The notes under the pieces were generated by a model. The model searched no databases. It was not told the origin of the DNA and saw only the letters and a program-made list of their open reading frames with translations. A DNA stretch of 64,000 bases from CBDBJQ01 sp965206405. Lineage in GTDB: Bacteria > Pseudomonadota > Alphaproteobacteria > UBA8366. Below, piece by piece: positions 37,029-46,635 of the stretch. Position 1 is the stretch's first letter. The number at the start of each line of letters is the position of its first letter. The position numbers and the translations under genes were made by a program. Where the stretch lies: positions 1,426,001 through 1,490,000 of the forward strand of contig CBDBJQ010000006.1 of assembly GCA_965206405.1 (NCBI GenBank), written 5' to 3'.

Positions 37029-38120
37029 TCAGCGGAAAAGGGACAACTGGGCACCGGGGCGGTCCGGCACCCGGAACAGGGAGACATCGAGCGGCCGGCG
37101 TTGGCTGTTCAGTCCGAGTCGTCGCGTCGCTGCCTGGAAACGCTGGCGGATCAGATCGGCATAAGGGCCGCTCCCTTTCATCCGGGTTCCCCACTCCGAT
37201 TGATAGAGACTGCCCTCCCTGGTTTGGCGAACAAGGCTGAGAACATGCGCCGCCCGGTCAGGAAAATGCTCTTCCAGCCATTCCCGAAACAGATCAGCTA
37301 TCTCCAGCGGCAAGCGCAGCAATACGTAACCGGCGCCTCTGGCACCTGCTTCGGCGGCGGCCTCGAGAATCGCCTCCATCTCACTGTCGTTCAGGGCCGG
37401 AATGACAGGAGCGGACATCACTGCGGTCGGAACCCCCGCCTCGGAGAGGCCGCAGATCGCCGCCAGCCGTCGCGACCAAACCGGCGCTCGGGGCTCGAGC
37501 AGACGCCCAAGTCGGGAATCGAGGGTCGTCACTGACACGGCGACCTTCGCCAGTCCCTGCTCCGCCATGGCCCCGAGAATATCGCGATCCCGGAGGATCA
37601 AATCCGACTTGGTGATGATCTGGACGGGATGCTGGAATTCGGCGAGCGTCTCGAGAATCCTCCGGGTCAGTTCGAGATAGCGTTCGGCCGGCTGGTAGGG
37701 ATCGGTGTTGGCTCCGAGCATGATCGGTTCGGGACGATAGCCCGGCTGGCTGAGTTCCCGGGCCAGCTGCTCCGGCGCATCGGGTTTGTGAAATATCTTT
37801 GTCTCAAAATCGAGGCCCGGTGACAGGCCGAGATAGGCGTGGGTTGGCCGGGCATAACAGTAGATGCAGCCATGCTCGCATCCCTTGTACGGGTTGATCG
37901 AGCGATCGAAACCGATGTCAGGCGAATTGTTCCTGGTTATGGCCTTGCGCGACTTGTCGATATACAGGGTGGTGCGCAGAGGCGACGGCTCCTCCTCGTT
38001 GTCAACCTCCGGCATGCCCCAACCGTCATCGACGGCGATTCGCTCCTCTGGCTCAAAACGGCCGGTGCGGTTGCTAACCGCTCCCCGTCCCTTCCGAGCC
38101 TTGTTCGGTGATTTCCACAT
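37029..38120 (-). CDS. PA0069-family (SplB-like) radical SAM protein
   Basis: A radical S-adenosylmethionine enzyme distantly related to spore photoproduct lyase (COG1533). The 363-residue protein has the cluster motif CEHGCIYC (Cys81, Cys85, Cys88), preceded by SINPYKG, and the family segment MLGANTDPYQPAE after it. The C-terminal ending RPGAQLSLF resembles other family members. ATG 38120 is the first start that matches the family; the open frame upstream is unlike it. There is no Shine-Dalgarno, and the predicted -10 element is so close that the mRNA may be leaderless. A GTTC-N7-GTTC box lies in the promoter spacer, pointing to LexA control and a DNA damage role. The actual substrate is unknown. 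Confidence 0.9.
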   Translation of the reverse strand: MWKSPNKARKGRGAVSNRTGRFEPEERIAVDDGWGMPEVDNEEEPSPLRTTLYIDKSRKAITRNNSPDIGFDRSINPYKGCEHGCIYCYARPTHAYLGLSPGLDFETKIFHKPDAPEQLARELSQPGYRPEPIMLGANTDPYQPAERYLELTRRILETLAEFQHPVQIITKSDLILRDRDILGAMAEQGLAKVAVSVTTLDSRLGRLLEPRAPVWSRRLAAICGLSEAGVPTAVMSAPVIPALNDSEMEAILEAAAEAGARGAGYVLLRLPLEIADLFREWLEEHFPDRAAHVLSLVRQTREGSLYQSEWGTRMKGSGPYADLIRQRFQAATRRLGLNSQRRPLDVSLFRVPDRPGAQLSLFR

Positions 38121-38126
38121 GGCAGA

Positions 38127-38155
38127 AGCATACAGAACATAAAAAGAACATGCAA
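38127..38155 (-). promoter_or_regulatory. Promoter with LexA-type SOS box upstream of the radical SAM gene
   Basis: Minus strand: TTGCAT (38150-38155), 17-bp spacer, TATGCT (38127-38132). The spacer contains GTTC-N7-GTTC (38135-38149), the known alphaproteobacterial LexA operator. Repressor bound there would block the promoter directly. Predicted start is at or next to the ATG at 38120. By chance about two such 8-base matches are expected in 64 kb, so the position matters more than the match itself. Confidence 0.55.
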
Positions 38156-38579
38156 CTGGCCCGGTCCACGCCGCGGCCATGGGAATGCCTCTGGGAGTGC
38201 CCCTGGCGCACGTTATGTTCGTACGTTGCGGCATCGGGCTAAAAAGATACTTTTCCCGGCAGGATTTCATGCGGGAAAAACCTTGAATTCAATGAGCTGA
38301 GCGAAAAACCAAAAATACGCCAAGCCTGCAAACTCAATTTACAGCAGATTATGGACTTGACCCGCAGACGCATGGAACTTCTTTGCTAACGAGCCAATGC
38401 GCATAACCTCAATCACCCACAGAGACTGGGCGACGGTCACTTGAAAAAGCCGATGGTATTAGACTGCGGGTTTACAAATCATGTTTGAATTTCCGTGTTT
38501 AGTGCCGATATTTGAGCTTGAATTGAACTAAGCGTCAAAATCATATTGAAAAATCCGCTCTAAAAGCGGATAACAAAGC
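38156..38579. other. AT-rich non-coding stretch before abiEi
   Basis: About 420 bp without a supported gene, visibly richer in A and T than the flanks. A possible promoter for abiE is TTGAAT (38485-38490), 18 bp, TATTTG (38509-38514). A 7-bp inverted repeat follows at 38553-38571. No tRNA fragment, integrase remnant or direct repeat of the tRNA ends was seen. Confidence 0.5.
38553..38571. promoter_or_regulatory. Palindrome directly upstream of abiEi
   Basis: ATCCGCT (38553-38559) and AGCGGAT (38565-38571) form a perfect 7-bp inverted repeat with a 5-base centre, ending 8 bp before the abiEi start. AbiEi antitoxins of the family repress their own operon by binding inverted repeats, so this is a candidate operator; it could instead act as an mRNA hairpin near the start codon. 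Confidence 0.45.
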
Positions 38580-39407
38580 ATGGTTCACGATCAGCGCTCA
38601 GCTCTGTCAAGCTATGTCAGTAGCCTTCTCTCGATAGGCCAGACGATCTTCACGGCCGAGGAGGCTGAGCAGTCTTTGGACGTCGGGCGCGGGGCGTTTC
38701 TGGACTCCGCCGAGCGGCTGCAGCGCCGCAAGGCTCTACTCAACCCGCGGCAGGGCTTCTACGTGGTCGTTCCCCCGCAATTTGCATCGTGGGGCGCGCC
38801 GCCACCGGCCTGGTACATTGATGGGCTCATGCGCTACGAGGGCCAAGCGTACTATGTCGGGCTCCTCAAAGCCGCGGAGCTGCATGGGGCGACGCATCAG
38901 GCTGTCATGGAGTTTCAGGTCGTCTCGGCCAAGCGCCTTCCGAAGATCCGCGCCGGCCGCAACCTGATCGTCTTTTACTTCCGCAAGGATATGGAGGCAG
39001 TCGCGGCGGGGATCGAGGACCGTAAGACCGATACCGGCACGATGAAGATCTCGTCGGCCGCGCTCACCGCTCTCGATCTGCTGCGCTATCCGCAGGCGTC
39101 CGCTGGGATCGACAACGTCGCCACGGTGCTCTCCGACCTTGGCCAGAAGATCGATGCCGACCAGCTCGCCGCCCTGTCCGTCACAATAGAGCGGCCGGTT
39201 GTTCAACGCCTCGGGCACCTGTTGGATCGTCTCGGGCATGTGGCTCTGACCGGCCCCATGCTGAGCGCGCTGCAAAAGCGGGGAATGGCGTCCTGGACCG
39301 AGCTCGATCGCCAGGAAGCCCGGGACCCGGATTTTGCACCCGAGCCCCAGGAACGCGATGCCCGCTGGCGGGTGGTCGTGCGGCGCGCACCGGAGGTCGA
39401 CGAATGA
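38580..39407 (+). CDS. abiEi: AbiEi family antitoxin (type IV toxin-antitoxin)
   Basis: Antitoxin and presumed transcriptional autoregulator of an AbiE abortive infection module. The 275-residue protein has an N-terminal winged-helix-like region (residues about 5-60, with FTAEEAEQSL and RKALLNPRQGFYVVV) and the family C-terminal domain (YYVGLLKAAELHGATHQ, then IVFYFRKDMEA). It overlaps the downstream toxin gene by 4 bp (ATGA), the usual arrangement. The start lacks an obvious Shine-Dalgarno. It is on the plus strand amid minus-strand core genes, consistent with acquisition. Confidence 0.88.
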   Translation: MVHDQRSALSSYVSSLLSIGQTIFTAEEAEQSLDVGRGAFLDSAERLQRRKALLNPRQGFYVVVPPQFASWGAPPPAWYIDGLMRYEGQAYYVGLLKAAELHGATHQAVMEFQVVSAKRLPKIRAGRNLIVFYFRKDMEAVAAGIEDRKTDTGTMKISSAALTALDLLRYPQASAGIDNVATVLSDLGQKIDADQLAALSVTIERPVVQRLGHLLDRLGHVALTGPMLSALQKRGMASWTELDRQEARDPDFAPEPQERDARWRVVVRRAPEVDE

Positions 39408-40267
39408 TTCCGGCGCAGAACATCGTCGCCTGGGGCAATGTCGTCCCCTGGGCGGATCAGCGGCAGGTCGAGCAGGACCTGATCATCAGCCGCGCGCTTG
39501 TCGAGATCTTCTCGAACGACATGCTGCGCGACGCGTTGCGGTTTCGCGGCGGCACAGCGCTCAACAAGCTGCACTTCCCTGAACCGCTGCGTTACTCGGA
39601 GGACATCGACCTGGTTCGCACGTCGGCCGGCCCGATCGGTCCGATTCTCGATCAGTTGCGCGTCGTTCTGGAACCGTGGCTCGGGCGCGCGCAATTCGAC
39701 CAGAGTCGGGTTGCGCCGAAGTTCCGCTTTCGAGTCGAGGCCGAGGACGGCAGTGGCGTGCCGATCCGGCTTAAGACCGAGATCAACACGCGCGAGATCG
39801 GGGCATTCGATGCGCCGACGGCCTTGCCGCTCGAGATCGTGAATCCATGGTTCTCCGGCGAGGCGGCGATTCCGACATTTTCCCGGGAGGAAATGCTGGC
39901 GACCAAGCTGCGCGCGCTGCTGCAGCGCGACAAGGGGCGCGATCTTTACGACCTTGCGCATGCGCTCGACGTCTTCGAGGGGCTCGAGGTCGACCGTATC
40001 GTGGAGATGCTGGGGCGTCATCTCGGCCTTTCCGGCCAGGCCATCTCGCGCGCACAGGCGCAGGAGCGGATGTTCGCCAAGCTGGCCAACCCACGCTTTC
40101 TGCTCGACATGCGGCCTCTGCTGCCAGCAGCCCAAGTGGAAGCATGGACGCAAGAGTCGACAGAAGAGGCGTTCCGCCGCGTGTTCGCAGATCTTGTCGA
40201 TCGGCTGCCCGGTGATCCCTGGGCGAGGACGCCGGCCATGAAAGAAAGGTTCGGCATTACATGGTGA
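39404..40267 (+). CDS. abiEii: AbiEii family nucleotidyltransferase toxin
   Basis: Toxin of the AbiE system, a DNA polymerase-beta-fold nucleotidyltransferase; family members such as MenT modify tRNA acceptor ends, and AbiEii binds GTP. The 287-residue protein shows all motifs: GGTALNK at 49-55, YSEDIDL with Asp67 and Asp69, KTEINTRE, and the lysine- and Asp-bearing block EEMLATKLRALLQRDKGRDL. The catalytic residues are intact, so the toxin is probably active. Phage defence is known for the founding member; whether this one protects against phage is inference. Confidence 0.92.
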   Translation: MIPAQNIVAWGNVVPWADQRQVEQDLIISRALVEIFSNDMLRDALRFRGGTALNKLHFPEPLRYSEDIDLVRTSAGPIGPILDQLRVVLEPWLGRAQFDQSRVAPKFRFRVEAEDGSGVPIRLKTEINTREIGAFDAPTALPLEIVNPWFSGEAAIPTFSREEMLATKLRALLQRDKGRDLYDLAHALDVFEGLEVDRIVEMLGRHLGLSGQAISRAQAQERMFAKLANPRFLLDMRPLLPAAQVEAWTQESTEEAFRRVFADLVDRLPGDPWARTPAMKERFGITW

Positions 40268-40380
40268 GAGGCGTGACGAGAATTTCTGCAGGTTTAACAG
40301 ATAGGCTACACTCAGGGTTGTATGCGTTGGGAGCGTTTGGTCTTCGGTGGCGTCTGACTGCCTGAAAGAGGCTTGCCGCG

Positions 40381-40932
40381 ATGGAGGGAGGTAAGTGGCA
40401 ATATACAAGAGTTAGTGCGACAGAACGGAACAGGCGGACGGCAAGAAGCGTTACTGGACTCTTGCCGTCGCGTCGAGCAGCGATCGCGGCCGTCGAAAGC
40501 ACGGACGCGTTATTCGTGTCTCCAGCTGAAATGCGCGCATGGCTTGAAACCAACGAGATCGCAGCCTTTACGGATCAAGGTGACTGGCCTACCCCGGACA
40601 CTGCCGCGTTATGGGCGCGTTTCCGACGAGATGCGCTCGCCGGTGGGGCTCAGAAATGGAGCGTGTCGACGTTCAAGAGACGACGGCTCGACACTGCTCC
40701 GGCAGTGTCGGCGCCCGCAAAGGGGCTGTATCGCGTGCTCACCGAGGCTGATGCAGAGGGACGGACATGGCTTGCGAACCCTGACTATAGGTATGTCTCT
40801 CCATTCGTTAAGCCAATCAGCGACCCGAAGCCAAGCCTGCTGTCTGCATGGTTGTCAGGAGATTCCAAGGTCGTTGAAGCGCTACGGATAGGAGGGGGAA
40901 AGGCCAGATGGCCGCTGGCGAGGGAATCGTAG
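40381..40932 (+). CDS. Hypothetical protein next to AbiE
   Basis: A 183-codon frame 113 bp downstream of abiEii on the same strand. The sequence has a basic N terminus, an acidic/aromatic middle (SPAEMRAWLETNEIAAF, ALWARFRRDALAGG) and a globular-looking C-terminal half (GLYRVLTEADAEGRTWLANP). I recognise no domain. A hairpin plus T-run at 41062-41086 could end its transcript. No good Shine-Dalgarno is seen at ATG 40381, and a second plus frame is open over most of the same span, so the call is moderate. Confidence 0.45.
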   Translation: MEGGKWQYTRVSATERNRRTARSVTGLLPSRRAAIAAVESTDALFVSPAEMRAWLETNEIAAFTDQGDWPTPDTAALWARFRRDALAGGAQKWSVSTFKRRRLDTAPAVSAPAKGLYRVLTEADAEGRTWLANPDYRYVSPFVKPISDPKPSLLSAWLSGDSKVVEALRIGGGKARWPLARES

Positions 40933-41288
40933 AGAGTGACTGTCGCGCCACCCTGATAACGCGCCATTCAGATGATGAGTAGCCGGACGTCGGAATCGGC
41001 ATCCTGAATGCGTCGCATGCGGCCATCGGCGGTAACGAGCAGGGGACCGGTCGATGCCTGACCCGGCGCAAGCGGCCGGGGTTTTTGTCCCGTCAAGAGT
41101 CCGACGGCTATGCGAGCAACCGGGCGCAATGATCGAGTCGTGAAGCCAAATAGCCCTTGTGCTCTTCGAGAAACGCTAGCTGGTCGGGTAACGTGGCCTG
41201 AATCAGTGCTTCTATCTGTTCAATCGCCGTTGGCAAAGTCAGCCACGAAACTACACTCACCGAAACACTTCCTGTGCGAGATAATCCA
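40933..41288. other. Non-coding stretch between the unknown gene and arsC
   Basis: 356 bp with no supported gene. It contains a terminator-like hairpin (41062-41086). Minus-strand open segments (40968-41130 and 41108-41302) look somewhat protein-like but have no start signal and no recognisable family; they may be debris of older genes. Confidence 0.4.
41062..41086 (+). terminator. Rho-independent terminator candidate
   Basis: CCCGGC (41062-41067) and GCCGGG (41075-41080) with a 7-base loop are followed by G and five T (41082-41086) on the plus strand. It would end transcripts from abiE and the unknown gene before arsC. Confidence 0.6.
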
Positions 41289-41636
41289 ATGGCCGTGACC
41301 ATTTATCACAACCCGCGATGCACCAAGAGTCGCCAGACCCTGCAGATACTTCAGGACCATGGCCATGATCCGGATATCGTCGAGTATCTGAAAACGCCAC
41401 CGGGCGCCGACCGGATCAAGGAAATCCTGGACATGCTCGGGATGAGTCCACGGGATTTGATGCGGAAAAAAGAAGCTGCCTATAGCGAACAGAAGCTGGA
41501 TGCGCCCGGGCTGGACGACGATGCGCTGATCGAGGCAATGGTTCGCACACCAATCTTGATCGAGCGCCCGATCGTCATCAAGGGCGGTGCCGCCGTCATC
41601 GGACGCCCGCCCGAGAACGTCCTGGTCATCCTCTAA
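41289..41636 (+). CDS. arsC: ArsC-family (glutaredoxin-type) reductase
   Basis: 115-residue thioredoxin-fold protein of the ArsC/Spx/YffB family. The N-terminal YHNPRCTKSRQTL carries the active Cys11, and the C-terminal half has ILIERPIVIKGGAAVIGRPP with the Arg residues that bind arsenate in true ArsC. ATG 41289 matches the family start; a GTG at 41274 is also in frame. No other ars gene is nearby, so the physiological substrate is not settled. It is the rightmost gene of the interval between the two tRNAs. Confidence 0.85.
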   Translation: MAVTIYHNPRCTKSRQTLQILQDHGHDPDIVEYLKTPPGADRIKEILDMLGMSPRDLMRKKEAAYSEQKLDAPGLDDDALIEAMVRTPILIERPIVIKGGAAVIGRPPENVLVIL

Positions 41637-41698
41637 TCTGCGGCTTTATAGAGCTTTAGGGTTTTAAGTTAAGGCTTTACGGGGGTTTCAGGGCTCTG

Positions 41699-41776
41699 TG
41701 GTGGGCGGTGACGGACTCGAACCGCCGACCTTCCGGGTGTAAACCGGACGCTCTGAGCCAGCTGAGCTAACCGCCC
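41699..41776 (-). tRNA. tRNA-Val (anticodon TAC)
   Basis: Minus-strand cloverleaf with acceptor GGGCGGT, anticodon stem TCCGG/CCGGA around loop TTTACAC (anticodon TAC), T-arm GGTTCGAGTCC and encoded CCA at 41699-41701. It lies downstream of hup and faces the accessory interval with its 3' end, the end usually used by integrases, although no duplicated tRNA end was found. Confidence 0.97.
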
Positions 41777-41831
41777 GTGGGATATAGGCCACCCGAGCCT
41801 GCAACGCGGATAGCTTACCCCATAAACGACA

Positions 41832-41862
41832 CCGGTGTTCCGGGGGATCCCCGGAACACCGG
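41832..41862 (-). terminator. Strong hairpin downstream of hup
   Basis: A perfect 14-bp inverted repeat, CCGGTGTTCCGGGG and its complement, with a 3-base centre, 25-55 bp past the hup stop. On the minus strand it is followed by TGTCGTTTATGG, only a weak T-run. Most likely the hup terminator, separating it from tRNA-Val. Confidence 0.6.
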
Positions 41863-41886
41863 CTAGAAATCGCTAAACGGTCGGTA

Positions 41887-42159
41887 TCAGTTCAGCTGCT
41901 GCTTCAGCGTGGAGCTGGCCTTGAACTTCAAGTAATTAGAGGCGCTAATCTGGACCGACGCACCGGTGCTCGGATTGCGTCCCATCCGGGCGGCACGGTG
42001 GCCCTTGCTGAAAGTTCCGAACCCATTAATGCGCACCGTCTCGCCCTCGTTGACGGCATCCACGATCGCCGCAAAAGCAGCGTCGATAGCATCCTTAGCG
42101 TCGGCCTTAGTGACTCCAGCCTGGCTGGCAACCTTGGCGATAAAGTCGTTTTTTATCAC
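41887..42159 (-). CDS. hup: HU family DNA-binding protein
   Basis: Small nucleoid protein that bends DNA as a dimer. 90 residues, with the family signature in GFGTFSKGHRAARMGRNPSTG that forms the DNA-embracing arm, and an Ala-rich helical N-terminal half. The start is GTG at 42159 with AAGGA about 10 bases upstream. It follows lon, as usual in proteobacteria, but after a 451-bp gap. Confidence 0.96.
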   Translation of the reverse strand: MIKNDFIAKVASQAGVTKADAKDAIDAAFAAIVDAVNEGETVRINGFGTFSKGHRAARMGRNPSTGASVQISASNYLKFKASSTLKQQLN

Positions 42160-42610
42160 TTGATCAAATCCTTTCGAATGTGAGGGTTTCAGGATAAAAA
42201 TTTGGAGGAGTAATGTCTCGATTTGTAAGGGTCAGAGTTGCAAACCCATAAGTAACATACACCAACTCTTGCGGTGAGACTATACAATAAGACAGATTCC
42301 GGCATTTTTCGGGGGCTCTTCCCGGGAAGCCCCCTGTCCGTCCCGCCGGATTTCCCGGGTTGGTAGCCCGTGGCGCATCATCGCCCGCGCCGCGTAATCG
42401 GTTTTGCACTATCGGCTACTATCGGCCAAGGTTGTCGACCCAGAGTGACCGCCTAAAGTAGCCGCTCAAAGTCGTCGCCTGGAGCAATCGTTCGGGACGG
42501 TTATCCGAGGTTTCTGCAGGATGAACGGATGAATACCCGGAACGATCCGGGCGACACCCGACTGTCGTGCCAGCCAGGTCAGTGCCCGGCCGGCCAGTAC
42601 CCGAACCGGG
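42160..42610. other. Long lon-hup intergenic region
   Basis: 451 bp without a supported gene. Near hup it is AT-rich and holds the hup leader; TATAGT-like elements occur around 42290, but no convincing -35 pairs with them. A GGGGGCT/AGCCCCC hairpin with an inner CTTCCC/GGGAAG palindrome lies at 42311-42334, and a CCCGG/CCGGG hairpin at 42536-42551; neither has a T-run on the lon strand. Confidence 0.5.
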
Positions 42611-45034
42611 TCAGTGGGTGACGGCTGGGCGCGCGTCCTCGGTGCTGGATGCAGGCGCCGGGGTTGTTTCATTTTCGTCGGACCACTCGATCGGCTGCAC
42701 CGGCTCGACCAGCGCATGCTGCAGGACCTCGTCGACGTTCGTAACCGGAACAATCTCAAGAGCTCCCTTGATATTCTTCGGCACTTCCTCCAGATCCTTG
42801 ACGTTGTCATGGGGGATCAACACCGTCTTGATACCGCCGCCGAAGGCAGCCAGCAACTTCTCCTTCAGCCCGCCGATTGGCAAAATTCGCCCGCGCAGGG
42901 TGATTTCACCCGTCATCGCCAAATCCTTGCGTACGGCGTTGCCAGTAATGGCTGAGACGATGGCCGTCACCATGCCAATCCCGGCCGAAGGCCCGTCTTT
43001 CGGAGTCGCCCCCTCGGGCACATGGACGTGCATGTCGATTGTTTCGAATAGGGTCGGCTTGATGCCGAATGCCGGCGCCCGACTCTTCACGTAGCTCTCA
43101 GCGGCCTGAACCGATTCCTGCATGATCGAGCCAAGTTTCCCGGTCTTCTGTATCCTGCCTTTGCCGCGGACCAGTACCGATTCGATCGTCAGCAATTCGC
43201 CGCCGTATTCCGTCCAAGCCAGCCCGGTGGCCACACCGACAAGATTCTTCTCCTCGGTCTCTCCAAACCGGAACTTTCGCACACCCGCATATTTGCCGAG
43301 GTTGCGGCTAGTAACCGAGACACGGTCAAGCTTCGCATCCATCAAGATATCACGAAGCGATTTCCGCGCCAGATTGGCAATTTCACGTTCCAGATTACGC
43401 ACCCCGGCCTCCCGCGTGTAGTAGCGGATCAGATCCCTGAGCCCGCCGTCGGATATCGACCACTCCTTCTTCTTGAGGCCGTTCTCCTTGAGCTGTTTGG
43501 GAATCAGATGGCGTTTGGCGATCTCGACCTTCTCGTCCTCGGTGTAGCCGGGGAGACGAATCACCTCCATGCGGTCAAGAAGAGCCGGCGGCATCCGCAA
43601 CGTGTTCGCCGTCGTCACGAACATCACGTCGGACAAATCGTAATCGACCTCGAGATAGTGATCGTTGAACGTGTTGTTCTGCTCCGGATCCAAGACCTCG
43701 AGCAGAGCCGAACTCGGATCCCCACGCCAATCCGAACCGAGCTTGTCGACCTCGTCGAGGAGGAACAGCGGGTTCGAGGATTTGGCCTTTTTCATGCCTT
43801 GGATCACCTTGCCCGGCATGGAGGCGATGTAGGTCCGCCTGTGTCCGCGGATCTCGGCCTCGTCCCGCACGCCGCCAAGCGACATTCTCACGAAACTGCG
43901 GCCGGTCGCACGGGCGATCGACTTACCTAGCGAAGTTTTGCCGACACCGGGCGGTCCGACCAAACAGAGGATCGGCCCCTTGACCTTGCGCACCCGCTGC
44001 TGAACAGCGAGATACTCAATGATCCTCTCTTTGACCTTTTCGAGCCCGTAATGATCTACGTCGAGGACCTTCTGAGCTGCCGCAAGATCGCGTTTGACCC
44101 GGGACGGTTTTTTCCAGGGAATCGAAAGCATCCAGTCGAGGTAGTTGCGCACGACCGTCGCCTCGGCGGAAAGCGGGCTCATGGAGCGTAGCTTCGTCAG
44201 CTCTGCCTTCGCCTTGGCCTTCGCTTCCTTGCTCAGCTTGACCTTCTTGATCTTCTCCTGGATCTCCGCAAGGCCGTCGCCGCTGTCCTCCTGCTCGCCC
44301 AGCTCCTTCTGAATCGCCTTCAACTGCTCGTTGAGATAGTATTCCCGCTGAGTTTTCTCCATCTGGCGCTTGACGCGACCGCGAATCTTCCGCTCCATCT
44401 GGAGAACGCTGATCTCCCCTTCCATGGCGGCGTAGATCGCCTGTAGACGCTCGACGATATCGCCGGTTTCGAGTAGATTCTGGCGATCGGCGATGCTGAC
44501 GTTGATGTGGACCGCGATCCTGTCCGCAAGTGCTCCCGGATCCTCAACATCAGAGACCGAATTCAGCACTTCCGGCGGCGCCTTCTTGCTGAGCTTGATG
44601 TAGCGCTCGAACATCGACAGCACTGCCCGCGCCGACGCCTCTGCTTTCTGGGCGTCCGTTACCTCTTCGGCGACATTCTCGGTTTCAGCCTGGAAGAAAC
44701 CGGTAGCGTCGTCGATGGACAGGATTTTGGCCCGGTCGACGCCCTCCATCAGAACCTTGACGTTCCCATCGGGAAGCTTCAGCAGCTGCAGGATCGAGGA
44801 GACCGTGCCCGTCTGGTAGATGTCGTCAGCGCTCGGATCATCTGCCTGGGCATCCTTTTGAGCGACCAACAGGATCTTCTTGTCGTTCTTCATCACATCT
44901 TCGAGCGCCCGCACCGACTTCTCGCGACCAACAAACAGCGGCACGATCATGTGCGGGAACATCACGATGTCGCGCAGGGGAAGTACGGAGTAAATCTGCT
45001 TTTTCTGAGGGGTGTTTTGCGGTTCGTCAGACAT
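42611..45034 (-). CDS. lon: ATP-dependent protease Lon
   Basis: Cytosolic AAA+ serine protease that degrades misfolded and regulatory proteins. The 807-residue protein has the N-terminal substrate-binding domain, a coiled-coil, Walker A GPPGVGKTS, Walker B NPLFLLDEVDK and the proteolytic domain with the catalytic Ser in PKDGPSAG and Lys in GGLKEKLLAA. The last about 25 residues are a Thr/Ala/Pro tail. It lies 138 bp after clpX, with a heat-shock-like promoter in between. Confidence 0.97.
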   Translation of the reverse strand: MSDEPQNTPQKKQIYSVLPLRDIVMFPHMIVPLFVGREKSVRALEDVMKNDKKILLVAQKDAQADDPSADDIYQTGTVSSILQLLKLPDGNVKVLMEGVDRAKILSIDDATGFFQAETENVAEEVTDAQKAEASARAVLSMFERYIKLSKKAPPEVLNSVSDVEDPGALADRIAVHINVSIADRQNLLETGDIVERLQAIYAAMEGEISVLQMERKIRGRVKRQMEKTQREYYLNEQLKAIQKELGEQEDSGDGLAEIQEKIKKVKLSKEAKAKAKAELTKLRSMSPLSAEATVVRNYLDWMLSIPWKKPSRVKRDLAAAQKVLDVDHYGLEKVKERIIEYLAVQQRVRKVKGPILCLVGPPGVGKTSLGKSIARATGRSFVRMSLGGVRDEAEIRGHRRTYIASMPGKVIQGMKKAKSSNPLFLLDEVDKLGSDWRGDPSSALLEVLDPEQNNTFNDHYLEVDYDLSDVMFVTTANTLRMPPALLDRMEVIRLPGYTEDEKVEIAKRHLIPKQLKENGLKKKEWSISDGGLRDLIRYYTREAGVRNLEREIANLARKSLRDILMDAKLDRVSVTSRNLGKYAGVRKFRFGETEEKNLVGVATGLAWTEYGGELLTIESVLVRGKGRIQKTGKLGSIMQESVQAAESYVKSRAPAFGIKPTLFETIDMHVHVPEGATPKDGPSAGIGMVTAIVSAITGNAVRKDLAMTGEITLRGRILPIGGLKEKLLAAFGGGIKTVLIPHDNVKDLEEVPKNIKGALEIVPVTNVDEVLQHALVEPVQPIEWSDENETTPAPASSTEDARPAVTH

Positions 45035-45130
45035 CGTTTTCTATGCTCTTGCAGGTTTTCTGCGTTGTTGTGCCGCTGTTGTCGCTGCTGTTTCCGGCTG
45101 TGGATTTGTAACCGGCATCGGATATCTCGG

Positions 45131-45159
45131 AAGTGGGGTGCAAACGGCGCTACCTCAAG
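45131..45159 (-). promoter_or_regulatory. Candidate sigma-32 (heat-shock) promoter of lon
   Basis: Minus strand: CTTGAGG (45153-45159), 14 bp, CCCCACTT (45131-45138), close to the sigma-32 consensus CTTGAAA-N11-16-CCCCATNT. It lies just after the clpX stop and about 95 bp before lon. lon is a heat-shock gene in many bacteria; use here is inferred. Confidence 0.45.
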
Positions 45160-45172
45160 CTGTGCAGAAGAT

Positions 45173-46447
<1,275 letters not shown>

Positions 46448-46635
46448 CAATCTCGTCTCTCACTGTGCCGTGCCGGAGATGCCATGTTAGCAACTTCGCT
46501 CTCCGCAACAAATATCCCCATAATCCTAACCGATAACATCCCTGTGGTCGCAGGCGTCTAAATCCGGAAGATCAATCAGGGAGATGCAGACGACAAAACA
46601 CCAGTGCATCCACCCGGCAGAACCGGCCTTGTCAA

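Noticed and set aside
40968..41302. Minus-strand open segments that look like gene ends
   Set aside because: No start codon with a ribosome binding site, no recognisable family, and they overlap the arsC start or a terminator; at most old gene debris.
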